From Comamonas phosphati (lineage in GTDB: Bacteria > Pseudomonadota > Gammaproteobacteria > Burkholderiales > Burkholderiaceae_C), in NCBI RefSeq assembly GCF_014637085.1, contig NZ_BMEU01000009.1, positions 62,001-126,000 on the forward strand: DNA of 64,000 nucleotides, read 5' to 3'. The position numbers and the translations under genes are program-made. The stretch's first letter is position 1; every line of letters begins with the position of its first letter. Shown piece after piece: positions 9,167 to 18,558 of this stretch. The notes under the pieces are model-generated. The model was not told where the DNA came from, did no database searches, and saw only the letters and a program-made list of their open reading frames with translations.

Positions 9167-9284
9167 GCCAGCATCATCTTCACGCTATCCGCAATCGGCA
9201 TAGCAGCCAGAACGGGGACGCACTGGGTGCTTGCGGGCTTTTACGCCACACTGGCTGGATAAAGAGCCCTATACAGAGACAAAC

Positions 9285-10277
9285 ATGAAACGACGTTCCT
9301 TCACCCGCACCCTGATACACGCTGCCGCCGGCGGCACCATGCTGGCCCTGTCCACCGTGAGCGTCCAAGCCGCCCAGCAAGGGCTTTCCAACCGCCCCAT
9401 CCGCATCGTCGTGCCCTTCGGCGCCGGCGGCGTGGCCGATGTGACGGCGCGCGTGGTGGCCCAGCAGCTGTCCACCCAGCTGGGCCAGCCCGTGGTGATC
9501 GAGAACAAGCCTAGCGCGGGCGGCATCGTGGCCGCCGATACCGTGGCCAAGTCCGCGCCCGACGGGCATACGCTGTTCCTGATGTCCAACGGCAGCGCCG
9601 TGACGGTGGGCCTGTTCAACCAGCTGCCCTTCGACATGGTCAAGGACTTCACGCCGGTCTCCACGCTGGGTTATTTCGACATCGGCGTGATCACCGATGC
9701 CAAGTCGCCCTTCAAGAACCTCGGCGAACTGGTGGGCTACGCCAAGGCCAACCCCGGCAAGCTCAACCTGGGCAGCATCAACGTGGGCAGCACCCAGCAC
9801 CTGGCGGCCGAGCTGTTCAAGACCACGGCCGGCATCGACGCGCAGATCGTGCCCTTCAACGGCACGCCCGCCGTGGTGACCGCGCTGCGCGGCAAGCAGA
9901 TCGACGCGGCCGTGGAAATCCTCACGCCCATCATGGGCCAGATCAATTCCAAGGCCGTGAACCTGCTGGCCGTCACCGGGGAAAAGCGCTCGCCCCTGCT
10001 GCCCGAGGTGCCCACGGCCCAGGAATCGGGCGTGAAGGGCTTTGTGGCCTCATCCTGGAATGCGCTGGCCGCGCCTTCCAAGACGCCGCCGGCCGTCATC
10101 GCGCGCCTGAACCAGGAAATCACGGCCGCCGTGAACCACCCCGAAGTCGCCAGGAAGCTGCGCGAGCTCAACGTCCAGGCCCAGGCCAGCACGCCCGAGC
10201 AGGCGGCCAGGCTGCTGCAGTCGGAAATCAAGCGCTGGGGCGATGTGATCGTCCAGGCCAGGATTCCGAAACAGTAA
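9285..10277 (+). CDS. Bug-family tripartite tricarboxylate transporter receptor (orphan)
   Basis: This 330-residue periplasmic binding protein has a signal peptide (cleavage near VSVQA-AQQG). It then shows the Bug/TctC signature RPIRIVVPFGAGGVADVTARVVAQQL, VENKPSAGG-type ligand loop (VVIENKPSAGGIVAADTVAK), APDGHTLFLMSNG and NFNG-like PFNGTPAVVTAL. Bug proteins capture carboxylates or aromatic acids for TctAB permeases. No TctA or TctB gene is in this window, so it is an orphan receptor or shares a distant permease, as is common in Bordetella and Comamonadaceae. The ATG at 9285 opens on the twin-arginine-free signal. It ends directly on a 3'-end repeat and is convergent with the creatininase gene. 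Confidence 0.95.
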   Translation: MKRRSFTRTLIHAAAGGTMLALSTVSVQAAQQGLSNRPIRIVVPFGAGGVADVTARVVAQQLSTQLGQPVVIENKPSAGGIVAADTVAKSAPDGHTLFLMSNGSAVTVGLFNQLPFDMVKDFTPVSTLGYFDIGVITDAKSPFKNLGELVGYAKANPGKLNLGSINVGSTQHLAAELFKTTAGIDAQIVPFNGTPAVVTALRGKQIDAAVEILTPIMGQINSKAVNLLAVTGEKRSPLLPEVPTAQESGVKGFVASSWNALAAPSKTPPAVIARLNQEITAAVNHPEVARKLRELNVQAQASTPEQAARLLQSEIKRWGDVIVQARIPKQ

Positions 10278-10347
10278 CCCCCCCGAGCGGCTTTGCCGCT
10301 TCCCCCAAGGGGGAGAAGGCGGCTCTTGCCCGGCGTCCCTGGCTTGG
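10278..10347 (+). repeat. Gene-3'-end dispersed repeat, copy 2
   Basis: It begins at the base after the Bug gene stop codon (CCCCCCGAGCGGCTTTGCCGC), passes through CTTCCCCCAAGGGGGAG and ends with GGCGGCTCTTGCCCGGCGTC. The orientation follows the upstream gene, as in all other copies. Confidence 0.8.
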
Positions 10348-10388
10348 AACGCTTCCGTTGCAAGCGCCGTGAACGACGCGCACCCTTG

Positions 10389-11246
10389 TTACATCGGCTG
10401 TGGTGGCCGCCCGACGGTATCGGGCGCAAGGTCGTGGATTTCGTCCAGCAGCTTGGCCAGCCCGCGGGCCGAGGAATCGACCATGGCCGCGCCGCGCTCG
10501 GCCGTGGCCGCCGCCGCGTTGCCGACGGCGCCGGCCGGGTTGTAGTCCTCGATGGCCCAGCCCATCTTGGCGCTCCTGCCGTTGCCGATCAGCTCATAGT
10601 GGCGCGCGCGGTGCTCCGAGGTGGATGCGAAATTCTGCGCCCGCTCCATGTGCACGGCCTGCGGCGACAGGTGCAGCATCATCGAGCTCTCGACCTCTCC
10701 GCCGTGGATGCCGAAGCGGTGCTCGTGCGCGCAGAACTGGGCATTGGCCGCATCGTCCGCGAGCGAGAACCAGCTGCTGCCGTAGACCAGCATGCCGTGG
10801 CGCTGGCGCAGCTCGCGCGCCACCACGTCCATCACGCTGACCTGGCCGCCGTGGCCGTTGAGCAGCAGCAGCTTCTTCACCCCGGCGCGCGCCACGCAGG
10901 CACCCAGCTCGGACCACAGCGCGATCAGCGTGGCCGGCGTGAGCGTGAGCGTGCCCGCGTAAGACTGGTGCTCGACGCTGAAGCCTATGTTCTGCGGCGG
11001 CAGGAACAGCACGGGCAAGTCTGCGGGCAGCAGCGGCAAGGCCGCGTCGATCACGCCCCGCAGCAGGCGGGCATCGACGGAGAGCGGCAGATGCGGTCCG
11101 TGCTGCTCGACCGCGGCCACCGGCAGCACGGCCACGGTCCGGGCCGCCAGGCCGCTGGCCTGGGCCTGCGCGAAATCGTAGGCCGAGACCTCGGCCCACC
11201 AGCGGGCAGGCCATAGCGTTTGGGTAGGCAGGGCGGATGCGTTCAT
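10389..11246 (-). CDS. Creatininase-family amidohydrolase
   Basis: The 285-residue enzyme has the creatininase/FAPy-deformylase metal motifs: VLPVAAVEQHGPHLPLSVDA near residue 40 (Glu, His and Asp ligands), LLLLNGHGGQVSVMDVVARE and FGIHGGEVESSMML. Family members are zinc or manganese hydrolases that open cyclic amides or deformylate purine and flavin precursors; the substrate here is not determined. The ATG at 11246 with GAGGGG upstream is preferred over 13 codons of upstream reading. It lies 143 bp downstream of a Bug receptor gene in the same direction, suggesting that the receptor imports the compound this hydrolase opens. Confidence 0.92.
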   Translation of the reverse strand: MNASALPTQTLWPARWWAEVSAYDFAQAQASGLAARTVAVLPVAAVEQHGPHLPLSVDARLLRGVIDAALPLLPADLPVLFLPPQNIGFSVEHQSYAGTLTLTPATLIALWSELGACVARAGVKKLLLLNGHGGQVSVMDVVARELRQRHGMLVYGSSWFSLADDAANAQFCAHEHRFGIHGGEVESSMMLHLSPQAVHMERAQNFASTSEHRARHYELIGNGRSAKMGWAIEDYNPAGAVGNAAAATAERGAAMVDSSARGLAKLLDEIHDLAPDTVGRPPQPM

Positions 11247-11389
11247 CCCCTCATCGTAGCGGGCCGCGGCAGCCGGCGACGGCAAAACTTGCGCCCCGCT
11301 ACGTCAGCACGGGTTTACGGGCGCCCCGCACCATCGCCGCAGCGCCCATCCATGCCACATCCCGCCAAGCCCGGCGGGGCGGCCAGGGC

Positions 11390-12364
11390 TTAGCTCAGGG
11401 TGATGCCGGACTCCTTGACGACGCGCTTCCAGCGCTCGTTGTCGGCGGCGATGAGCCTCCCGAACTCCTGCGGCGTGCCGCGGCGCGGCACGTAGTTGTA
11501 GCTGGCCAGCTTGGCCAGCACGTCGGGCATCTGCAGGATCTTGTCCATCTGCTGCGCCAGATAGCCCACGATTTCCTGGGGCGTGCCCTTGGGTGCCAGC
11601 AGCCCCGACCAGGAGCTGAAATCCATGCCCGAGATGCCCAGCTCGCGTATCGTCGGCACCTGCGGGAAGGTCGGCGCGCGCTGGGGCAGCAGCACGGCCA
11701 GTGCCTTGACCTTGCCCGCGCGGATCATCTCGACCGAGGTGAACGAGTCGAACGAGAAATCCACCTCTCCCGCCACCACGGCCTGCATCTGCGGGCCCGT
11801 GCCCTTGTACTGGGCATTGACGAGGGCCGGAGCATCGATCACTTTCTTGAATTGCTCGGTGATCAGCGAGATCATGCTGCTGCCCGAGGAGGCGCTCAGC
11901 GACTTGCCCTGCTTGGCCATGGCGATCAGCTCCTGCAGGCTGTTGACGGGCAGGTCCTTGCGCGCGATGACCACAAAGCCCACGTCGCACAGGTGGCTGA
12001 TGGGCTCGAAGCTGCCCAGTGCCTCGTAGCTGGTCTTGTAGAGCACGGGGCTCAGCGTCTGGGCGCCCGCCGTGTTCATCAACAGGGTGTAGCCGTCCGG
12101 CGCAGCGCGGGCAGCCAGTTCGGTGCCTATGACGCCGTTGGCGCCACCCTTGTTGTCGACCACGAAGGAGTGGCCCGTGAGCTCGCCCAGCTTTTGCATG
12201 GCCAGCCGCGCCACCACGTCCGTGGTGCCTCCGGCCGGAAACGGCACGATGACCCGTACCGGCTTGTCCGGGTAATTCGAGGCGGCCGCGGCATGCCAGG
12301 GCAATTCGCAGGCGGCTGCAGCGGCCGCGGCTGCCAGGAAGCGGCGGCGGGAAGTGTTCACCAT
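11390..12364 (-). CDS. Bug-family tripartite tricarboxylate transporter receptor
   Basis: The 324-residue protein opens with an arginine-containing signal (MVNTSRRRFLAAAAAAAA). It continues with the Bug/TctC core KPVRVIVPFPAGGTTDVVAR, FVVDNKGGANGVIGTE, APDGYTLLMNTAGAQ and a C-terminal PQEFGRLIAADNERWK segment. The SRRRFL stretch resembles a twin-arginine signal. It is a periplasmic carboxylate-binding receptor with no TctAB partner nearby. It precedes the creatininase-family gene on the same strand by 143 bp, a likely two-gene unit. It is convergent, through that gene, with another Bug gene at 9.3 kb but clearly not a recent duplicate of it. Confidence 0.94.
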   Translation of the reverse strand: MVNTSRRRFLAAAAAAAACELPWHAAAASNYPDKPVRVIVPFPAGGTTDVVARLAMQKLGELTGHSFVVDNKGGANGVIGTELAARAAPDGYTLLMNTAGAQTLSPVLYKTSYEALGSFEPISHLCDVGFVVIARKDLPVNSLQELIAMAKQGKSLSASSGSSMISLITEQFKKVIDAPALVNAQYKGTGPQMQAVVAGEVDFSFDSFTSVEMIRAGKVKALAVLLPQRAPTFPQVPTIRELGISGMDFSSWSGLLAPKGTPQEIVGYLAQQMDKILQMPDVLAKLASYNYVPRRGTPQEFGRLIAADNERWKRVVKESGITLS

Positions 12365-12549
12365 AATGCTTGTCTCCTGTAGTGCCCGGCCAGAGAGCTT
12401 CTTGCGGGCTTCTTGCTTTGCCGGGCCATGATGGCGTCCGGCCGCACGCCCTGTCCAATACCATGCGCCTATCCAAGCATAGGTTTTGCCAATCGTTCAC
12501 CGCCTGCCGCGGGGAACCAAAATACCGCCATCGACTCCCACAGTCCGCC

Positions 12550-14859
12550 ATGCCATCTCACCTGCTCCCCCGTACCGCCGGACTGCCGTCACTCCATGCG
12601 CGGCTTGCAACCCGCTTCGCGCTCTGGTTCATGCTGGCGATCGCCGTCGCGGCCAGCGCCTTCTCCAGCGGCGCCCATGCGCAGATCGTCCTGAAAAGCG
12701 GGGCGGCCGGTGCCGTCGTGCAGACGCCGCGCGTGCGCGCCGAGCTCGTGGCCCAGGCACCCGACGGCATCGTGGCGGGCCAGACCCTGTGGCTGGGCCT
12801 GCGGCTGGAGCACCAGAGCGGCTGGCATACCTACTGGAAGAATGCCGGCGACTCCGGCCTGCCCACCGAGCTGAGCTGGCAGCTGCCCGCCGGGCTTTCG
12901 GCCGGCCCCATCGCCTGGCCCGCGCCCCACGCGCTGCGCGTGGGCCCACTGGTCAACTACGGCTATGAGGACACGGTGCTGCTGCCGGTGCCCGTCCAGG
13001 TGGCGGCCGACTTCAAGGCCCCGGCTTCGGGTCTGGTCAACGTGCGCCTGTCGGCCAGCTGGCTGATCTGCCGCGTGGAGTGCATTCCCGAGAACGGCGA
13101 TTTCCAGCTGCAGCTTCCCGTGCAGGGCACGACGGCCAACCACAGCCAGGACTTTGCCCAGGCCCGCGCCCAGGAGCCCGCCGCACTGGCCCAAGCCGGC
13201 CAGGCCGTGATCGCGCCCGGCGCGCAGCAAGGCGATGCCAAGCTCGTGGACGACCGCATCAGCCTGCGGGTGCCGGGCCTGCCCGCCGCCGTGCGCGGCA
13301 AGACGCTGGACTTCTACCCCGAGAACGCCGAGACCTTCCACCACGCCGCAGAACCGGGCAAGGACTGGCAGCAACGCTGGGAAGGCGATACCTGGGTCGC
13401 CGAAAACCTGCCGCTGTCCGATCTGCGCGGCCAGACGCCCCGGCAGCTGGCCATCGTGCTGGCCTTGCCGCTGCCGGAGCGCGCCGCCGCGCTGGCCAAG
13501 GGCCGGCCCGCAGCCTGGCGCAGCGAACTGGCCGTGCAGGGCCAGTGGACGCCGGCCACGCTGGCCAGCGTCTCACCGGCGCTGGCTGCGGCGCTGCAGG
13601 CCAACCAGGCGGCGGCCGATCAGCAGTCTCCCGTCACCGGCAGCACCGCCAGCAGCACCAGCTTGTTGGCGGCCCTGCTGGGCGGCCTGATCGGCGGTCT
13701 GATCCTGAATCTCATGCCCTGCGTGTTCCCGGTGCTGGCCGTCAAGGTGGTCGGCTTTGCCCGCCATGGGCAGAACGGCCGCGCCCAGCGCCTGGGCGGC
13801 CTGGCCTACGCGGCCGGCGTCATCCTGTCCTTTCTGGCCCTGGGCGCGCTGCTGCTGGCGCTGCGGGCTGCGGGCCAGCAGCTGGGCTGGGGCTTTCAGC
13901 TGCAGTCTCCGGCCGTCGTGGCACTGCTGGCGGCCCTGTTCACGCTGCTGGGCCTGAATCTGGTGGGCCTGTTCGAGTTCGGCAGCCTGCTGCCGGGCCG
14001 CCTGGCCTCGGTGCAGGCGCGCCACCCCGTCATGGACGCCTTCCTGTCGGGCGTGCTGGCCGTGGCCATTGCCTCGCCCTGCACGGCGCCGTTCATGGGC
14101 GCCTCGCTGGGTTTTGCCATCGACATGCCAACCCCGCAGGCGCTGACGGTGTTTGCCGCCCTGGGCGTGGGCATGGCCCTGCCCTATCTGCTGGCCTGCT
14201 TCGTGCCCGCCGTGGTGCGCTGGCTGCCCAGGCCCGGCGCCTGGATGCAGACCTTCCGCCACGCCATGGCATTTCCCATGTTCGCCACCGTGATCTGGCT
14301 GGTGTGGGTGCTGGGCCAGCAAAGCGGCGTGGATGGTGCGGCGGCCCTGCTGGCCCTGCTGCTGGCCTTGAGCGCGCTGATCTGGGCCCTGCACCTGCAG
14401 GGGCGTACGCGCTGGGTGCTGTCCGCTGCGGTGCTGCTGCTGTCGGCCGGCCTGCTGTGGCAGGCCGTGCCGCTGATCACCGCCGAAACGCCCACCGCCA
14501 GCGCCCAGGCCAACGACAAGCAGCTCTGGCAACCCTGGTCGGCCGAACGCGTGCAGACCGCCCAAGCCCAGGGCCGGCCGGTGTTCGTGGACTTCACCGC
14601 CGCCTGGTGCGTGACCTGCCAGGTCAACAAGCGCGCCACCCTGAGCCATCCCGAGGTGCTGGCCGCATTCGAGAGAACCCACGTCCAGCTGCTGCGCGCC
14701 GACTGGACGCGCCAGGACCCGGCCATCACCCAGGCCCTGCATGCGCTGGGACGCAGCGGCGTGCCGGTGTACGTGCTCTACGCTCCGGGCAGGCCGCCCG
14801 TGGTGATGACCGAGCTGCTGACCCGCAGCGAAGTCCTGGATGCGCTAGGCGCGCTGTAA
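12550..14859 (+). CDS. dsbD: Thiol:disulfide interchange protein DsbD
   Basis: This 769-residue inner-membrane reductase has a signal segment (ALWFMLAIAVAASAFSSGAHA), then a periplasmic N-terminal domain with a CRVEC cysteine pair (WLICRVECIPENG). A transmembrane domain of about eight helices follows, with reactive cysteines in LMPCVFPVLAVKVVGF and ASPCTAPFMGASLGFA. A C-terminal thioredoxin domain carries the active site AAWCVTCQ near residues 684-691. The N-terminal domain is of the DsbD/ScsB type. It carries reducing power from cytosolic thioredoxin to periplasmic proteins such as DsbC and cytochrome c maturation factors. The start at 12550 puts the hydrophobic signal close to the N-terminus; an ATG about 60 codons upstream is less likely. 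Confidence 0.95.
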   Translation: MPSHLLPRTAGLPSLHARLATRFALWFMLAIAVAASAFSSGAHAQIVLKSGAAGAVVQTPRVRAELVAQAPDGIVAGQTLWLGLRLEHQSGWHTYWKNAGDSGLPTELSWQLPAGLSAGPIAWPAPHALRVGPLVNYGYEDTVLLPVPVQVAADFKAPASGLVNVRLSASWLICRVECIPENGDFQLQLPVQGTTANHSQDFAQARAQEPAALAQAGQAVIAPGAQQGDAKLVDDRISLRVPGLPAAVRGKTLDFYPENAETFHHAAEPGKDWQQRWEGDTWVAENLPLSDLRGQTPRQLAIVLALPLPERAAALAKGRPAAWRSELAVQGQWTPATLASVSPALAAALQANQAAADQQSPVTGSTASSTSLLAALLGGLIGGLILNLMPCVFPVLAVKVVGFARHGQNGRAQRLGGLAYAAGVILSFLALGALLLALRAAGQQLGWGFQLQSPAVVALLAALFTLLGLNLVGLFEFGSLLPGRLASVQARHPVMDAFLSGVLAVAIASPCTAPFMGASLGFAIDMPTPQALTVFAALGVGMALPYLLACFVPAVVRWLPRPGAWMQTFRHAMAFPMFATVIWLVWVLGQQSGVDGAAALLALLLALSALIWALHLQGRTRWVLSAAVLLLSAGLLWQAVPLITAETPTASAQANDKQLWQPWSAERVQTAQAQGRPVFVDFTAAWCVTCQVNKRATLSHPEVLAAFERTHVQLLRADWTRQDPAITQALHALGRSGVPVYVLYAPGRPPVVMTELLTRSEVLDALGAL

Positions 14860-15092
14860 AAGCCCAGCCTTTACGCTTTGCTACCGTGCTGACGGCAGCT
14901 TGACGGCCGGGATTTTGCCCACGCCATCCTGGGCTTGGGCCCTATGTCGCCCCCCGCGCAAAAAGACTAGACTGGATTCGTCCGAGGGAACTTGTACTCC
15001 AGACCCCAGGCGCCGCAGTGGCCGCGCCTTCGGATGCCATGCTTTTGATGCATACGGCCACTGCCTGCCCTGCACCGCACAGGAGGTGGGCC

Positions 15093-15602
15093 ATGCATGT
15101 ATTTCACACCCTCTCTCACCCGTCCAGGCGCAGCAGGAACCTGCTGCGGGCACTGGCGCTGGCCAGCCTGGCGGTCGCCGGTTTCGTGCTGCCCTTCGTC
15201 TGGGACGTGCTGGCCGCCATCAACGAGCTGCCCAAGATGGCCTGGCTGCAGGCCGTGCTGGCCCAGGTACCGCTGGTGAGCTGGCTGATGATGTTCGTCT
15301 GGGGTGCGGCCATTCCGGCGGTGCTGCTCCTGAGCATGCAGGTGTGGCCCACCCACCGGCTGCGCAATGCCGCCATGGTGCTGGCGCTGATGCTGGTCGC
15401 CGTGACCTGGTATGTGCACATGCCGGCCTCCAGCCGGTGCGCCGCCATCTATCCCGGCGCCACATGGGCCTGCGAGGTTCTGCAATGGGGCTACAGCCTG
15501 AGCCTGGGCATAGCCACGGCCACCTATGTGTTCACCATGCTGGCCATGGGATTCTCGGCCCTGGGCCTGCTGGCCGAGAGCTTCGAGGAGGCCCCAGCCT
15601 GA
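15093..15602 (+). CDS. Small four-helix inner-membrane protein, function unknown
   Basis: The 169-residue protein has about four hydrophobic segments (for example ALALASLAVAGFVLPFVWDV, MMFVWGAAIPAVLLLSM, AAMVLALMLVAVTWYV, and YVFTMLAMGFSALGLL). A basic N-terminus (HPSRRSRNLLRA) suggests a cytoplasmic start. Two cysteines (SSRCAAIYPGATWACE) lie in a loop predicted to face the periplasm and could form a disulfide, which is notable next to dsbD. The ATG at 15093 has an ideal AGGAGG six bases upstream, which rules out the longer frame. I do not recognise the family. It ends 20 bp from the convergent OlsB-like gene. Confidence 0.85.
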   Translation: MHVFHTLSHPSRRSRNLLRALALASLAVAGFVLPFVWDVLAAINELPKMAWLQAVLAQVPLVSWLMMFVWGAAIPAVLLLSMQVWPTHRLRNAAMVLALMLVAVTWYVHMPASSRCAAIYPGATWACEVLQWGYSLSLGIATATYVFTMLAMGFSALGLLAESFEEAPA

Positions 15603-15621
15603 CGGCTCGGCCGCCCGGGGC

Positions 15622-16482
15622 TCAAGCCCTGCGGCCGAAGAGGCGGCGATAACGCGCGGGCAGATCCTGCATGCGCATCATGATGGGCAGATCGGCGGTG
15701 TTGAAGTCGCTGTCCCAGGCCGGTGCGCCCAGCACCTTGGCGCCGGCACGCAGATAGCCCTGGATCAGCGCCGGCGGCTCCACCTGTGCGGCGCTGGTGC
15801 TGACATGGGCCAGTTGCTCGGGCAGGGCCACGCGGGGGCGCACCTGCAGCTCGGGCTCGGCCAGGTGGCTGTGGCGCAGCTGCTGCCACACCCGCGCCGG
15901 GCCTTCGCCGTGGGCCAGCCCCGGATACTGCATGGGAATGCTGGCACAACCCACCATGGCTTCGAGCTGGTTGCGCTGCATGAATTCGGCAAGCGCCCCC
16001 CAGAGTGCCAGGATCACGCCGCCCAGGCGGTGTTCGGCATGCACGCAGCTGCGGCCCAGTTCCACCAGATGGGGGCGCCAGGCATTGATGGGGGCGAGAT
16101 CGAATTCCTGGTCGCTGTACAGGCCGCCCGCGCGCTGTGCCTGCGCAGGCGTCAGCAGGCGGTAGGTGCCGATGGCGACCTCGCGCTCGGCGTCGTACAC
16201 CACCAGGTGTTCGCAGAAATCGTCGAAGGCGTCGATATCGTAGCCGGACAGCGGGGTCTGCAGCACGGCGCCCATTTCCTCGGCAAATACCTGGTAGCGC
16301 AGCCGCTGCGCCAACCGGACTTCGTCGAGATGACGGGCCCAGCGCACTTCCAGCTTCAGCGCTCCGGCCTTGGCCGGAGCGGGTGAGGGCAGCGGATTGA
16401 GCGAGGAAAGCGGAGTGAATGGCGACTGGGGGGCGGTGATCGGCTGGGTGTCCAGCGCATCAAGAACGTCGGGGTGCCTCAT
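15622..16482 (-). CDS. OlsB-like N-acyltransferase (hemolysin-type GNAT)
   Basis: The 286-residue protein matches the hemolysin-like GNAT family that includes OlsB, the ornithine N-acyltransferase of ornithine-lipid synthesis: [70 protein letters not shown] and the C-terminal [20 protein letters not shown]. OlsB uses 3-hydroxyacyl-ACP to acylate ornithine; a separate O-acyltransferase (OlsA) completes the lipid, and none is adjacent. The ATG at 16482 has AGAGGAAAG nearby and avoids a long basic extension. It diverges from hemE over 248 bp in which I see no other feature. Confidence 0.85.
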   Translation of the reverse strand: MRHPDVLDALDTQPITAPQSPFTPLSSLNPLPSPAPAKAGALKLEVRWARHLDEVRLAQRLRYQVFAEEMGAVLQTPLSGYDIDAFDDFCEHLVVYDAEREVAIGTYRLLTPAQAQRAGGLYSDQEFDLAPINAWRPHLVELGRSCVHAEHRLGGVILALWGALAEFMQRNQLEAMVGCASIPMQYPGLAHGEGPARVWQQLRHSHLAEPELQVRPRVALPEQLAHVSTSAAQVEPPALIQGYLRAGAKVLGAPAWDSDFNTADLPIMMRMQDLPARYRRLFGRRA

Positions 16483-16730
16483 ATCTGCTTTCCTCTGATG
16501 TTGGACGCAGTCGGCAGCCTGCCTGTGCCACACGGTGTTTCTGCGTGCCGTTATTGTTGTCAACACGCATGAAACCAACGCGACAGTTACATGACGCTTG
16601 CATGACAAGCCATATGCCCCGACAACCGGCTTCGAGCGGGGCGCGCAGGCCGACTGCTGCCAAGGTGTGCGGACTGCTCTGCTCGGGAATGCGCGCAATG
16701 GCGCCGCCGGACTGGGCGACAATCGCAGGC

Positions 16731-17831
16731 ATGAGCTTCGCCCCCCTGACCAATGACACCTTCCTGCGCGCCTGCCGGCGCCAGGCGACCGACTACACGC
16801 CGCTGTGGCTGATGCGCCAGGCGGGCCGTTACCTGCCCGAGTACAAGGCCACGCGCGCCAAGGCCGGCAGCTTCATGGGCCTGGCCACCAACGTCGACTA
16901 CGCCACCGAAGTCACGCTGCAGCCTTTGGAGCGTTTCCCGCTGGACGCGGCCATTCTGTTCTCGGACATCCTGACCGTGCCCGATGCCATGGGCCTGGGC
17001 CTGTCGTTCGCCGAAGGCGAGGGCCCGCGCTTTGCAAGGCAAGTGCGCGACGAGGCCTCTGTTGAGCAGCTGGCCGTGCCCGACATGGACAAGCTGCGCT
17101 ATGTGTTCGACGCCGTGACCAGCATCCGCAAGGCCCTGGACGGCCGCGTGCCGCTGATCGGCTTCTCGGGCAGCCCCTGGACCCTGGCCTGCTACATGGT
17201 CGAGGGCAAGGGCAGCGACGACTACCGCCTCGTCAAGAGCCTGATGTACAGCCGCCCGGACCTGATGCACCGCATCCTCGCCGTCAACGCCGACAGCGTG
17301 GCCGCCTATCTGAATGCCCAGATCGATGCCGGCGCCCAGGCCGTGATGATGTTCGACAGCTGGGGCGGCGTGCTGGCCGACGGCGCCTTCCAGGAATTCA
17401 GCCTGGCCTATACCAAGCGCGTGCTGGCCCAGCTCAAGCGCACCGGCGTCGACGGCCAGGATGTGCCGCGCATCGTCTTCACCAAGGGCGGCGGCATCTG
17501 GCTGCCCGACATGAAGGCGCTCGACTGCGAGGTGCTGGGCCTGGACTGGACGGCCAACCTGGGCCAGGCACGCGTCATCGTGGGTGCCAGCCACGCGCTG
17601 CAGGGCAATATCGACCCCCATGTGCTGTTTGCGCCGCCCGAGCAGATCGCGGCCCAGGTGCGCACCGTGCTCGACAGCTTCGGCACGCCGCATACGGACA
17701 AGAGCAGCACCGGCCCCACCCACATCTTCAATCTGGGCCACGGCATCAGCCAGTTCACCCCACCCGAGCACGTGGCGGCGCTGGTGGAAACCGTGCACGG
17801 CTATTCGCGCCAGCAGCGCGCCGGCCGCTGA
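16731..17831 (+). CDS. hemE: Uroporphyrinogen decarboxylase HemE
   Basis: This 366-residue cytosolic haem-pathway enzyme decarboxylates the four acetate side chains of uroporphyrinogen III to give coproporphyrinogen III. Signatures are [19 protein letters not shown] (substrate-binding arginines), [18 protein letters not shown] (with the catalytic-site aspartate), [33 protein letters not shown] and [20 protein letters not shown]. Length and motif order are normal for the family. It is followed by a strong terminator and then a 0.7-kb gene-free stretch before priA. Confidence 0.98.
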   Translation: MSFAPLTNDTFLRACRRQATDYTPLWLMRQAGRYLPEYKATRAKAGSFMGLATNVDYATEVTLQPLERFPLDAAILFSDILTVPDAMGLGLSFAEGEGPRFARQVRDEASVEQLAVPDMDKLRYVFDAVTSIRKALDGRVPLIGFSGSPWTLACYMVEGKGSDDYRLVKSLMYSRPDLMHRILAVNADSVAAYLNAQIDAGAQAVMMFDSWGGVLADGAFQEFSLAYTKRVLAQLKRTGVDGQDVPRIVFTKGGGIWLPDMKALDCEVLGLDWTANLGQARVIVGASHALQGNIDPHVLFAPPEQIAAQVRTVLDSFGTPHTDKSSTGPTHIFNLGHGISQFTPPEHVAALVETVHGYSRQQRAGR

Positions 17832-17863
17832 AGCCACGCTCCGCCGGGTTTCGCGTACGCAAC

Positions 17864-17885
17864 AAGGACCTTTGGGTCCTTTTTG
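17864..17885 (+). terminator. Rho-independent terminator after hemE
   Basis: Stem AAGGACC/GGTCCTT with a 4-nt loop is followed by a run of T residues, beginning 33 nt after the hemE stop codon. Confidence 0.85.
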
Positions 17886-18558
17886 CTTTGCCTCCGGCTG
17901 CAAAAGGCCGCTATCCCGAGTGTTATAAATGGTTATTCGGCGACTATTGCATGCCATGCACCGTCTGCGAAACAGACGCAAGCCATTGATGCACAACAAC
18001 AAACACACGCTCTGCAAAAATGCGGCAGGCTGGCGCGAGCCCTCAGGGTTTTTGCAGGAAGTTCGGCACAGGCTCTGTAGGACAAAGTTATGCACATACC
18101 TGCCGGCAACAGGGGGCCAAGCATGTGCCGGCCATGCATTCATGCTACTTTTTGGCGACTGCACCATTTAACTGGTGAATTTACCGGCATTTTGATCTAG
18201 GGAAGAGCGCGCTTGACAGCCTGCCCGCGGCTGATTTATGCACAGATGTGCGCAAGCAGCCCATGCATCTTCCGGATTGCCTGCACCTTTTTGAGCCAAA
18301 CCAGAAACCCACATAAGTTGTTGTTTTATATAAATTCAAACTTCTGCCAATGGACATCGCCAGTTGCGATAGAAAGTATTAAAGACCCACCTGGCTGGCC
18401 TGCCTGCGGTTTTTCCTCACAAAGTTATCCACAAGCCTGAAAGCCATGCAGGGCACCAAAACCTGCTATAGAGGAGCTGACGGGTTCGCACGTATGCTCC
18501 CTCCCCAAAGCGCCCCTTGACCTCCGGCCCCTGCGGCCCGGCTTCCGTTCCTGCCCTC
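17886..18558. other. Gene-free, A+T-richer region with four DnaA-box-like sites upstream of priA
   Basis: No gene is supported here. The region has lower G+C than the flanks and carries four same-strand sites matching or close to the DnaA box TTATNCACA: TGATGCACA (17987-17995, one mismatch), TTATGCACA (18088-18096), TTATGCACA (18236-18244) and a perfect TTATCCACA (18425-18433). An A+T-rich tract (TTGTTTTATATAAATTC, about 18320-18337) lies between the last two. It may hold the priA promoter, DnaA-dependent control, or a replication-related site. Confidence 0.55.

Noticed and set aside
17886-18558. Calling this the chromosomal origin
   Set aside because: Only four DnaA-like boxes, no dnaA or rpmH neighbour, and no skew data; betaproteobacterial origins normally lie by dnaA. 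Kept as a finding, not an annotation.
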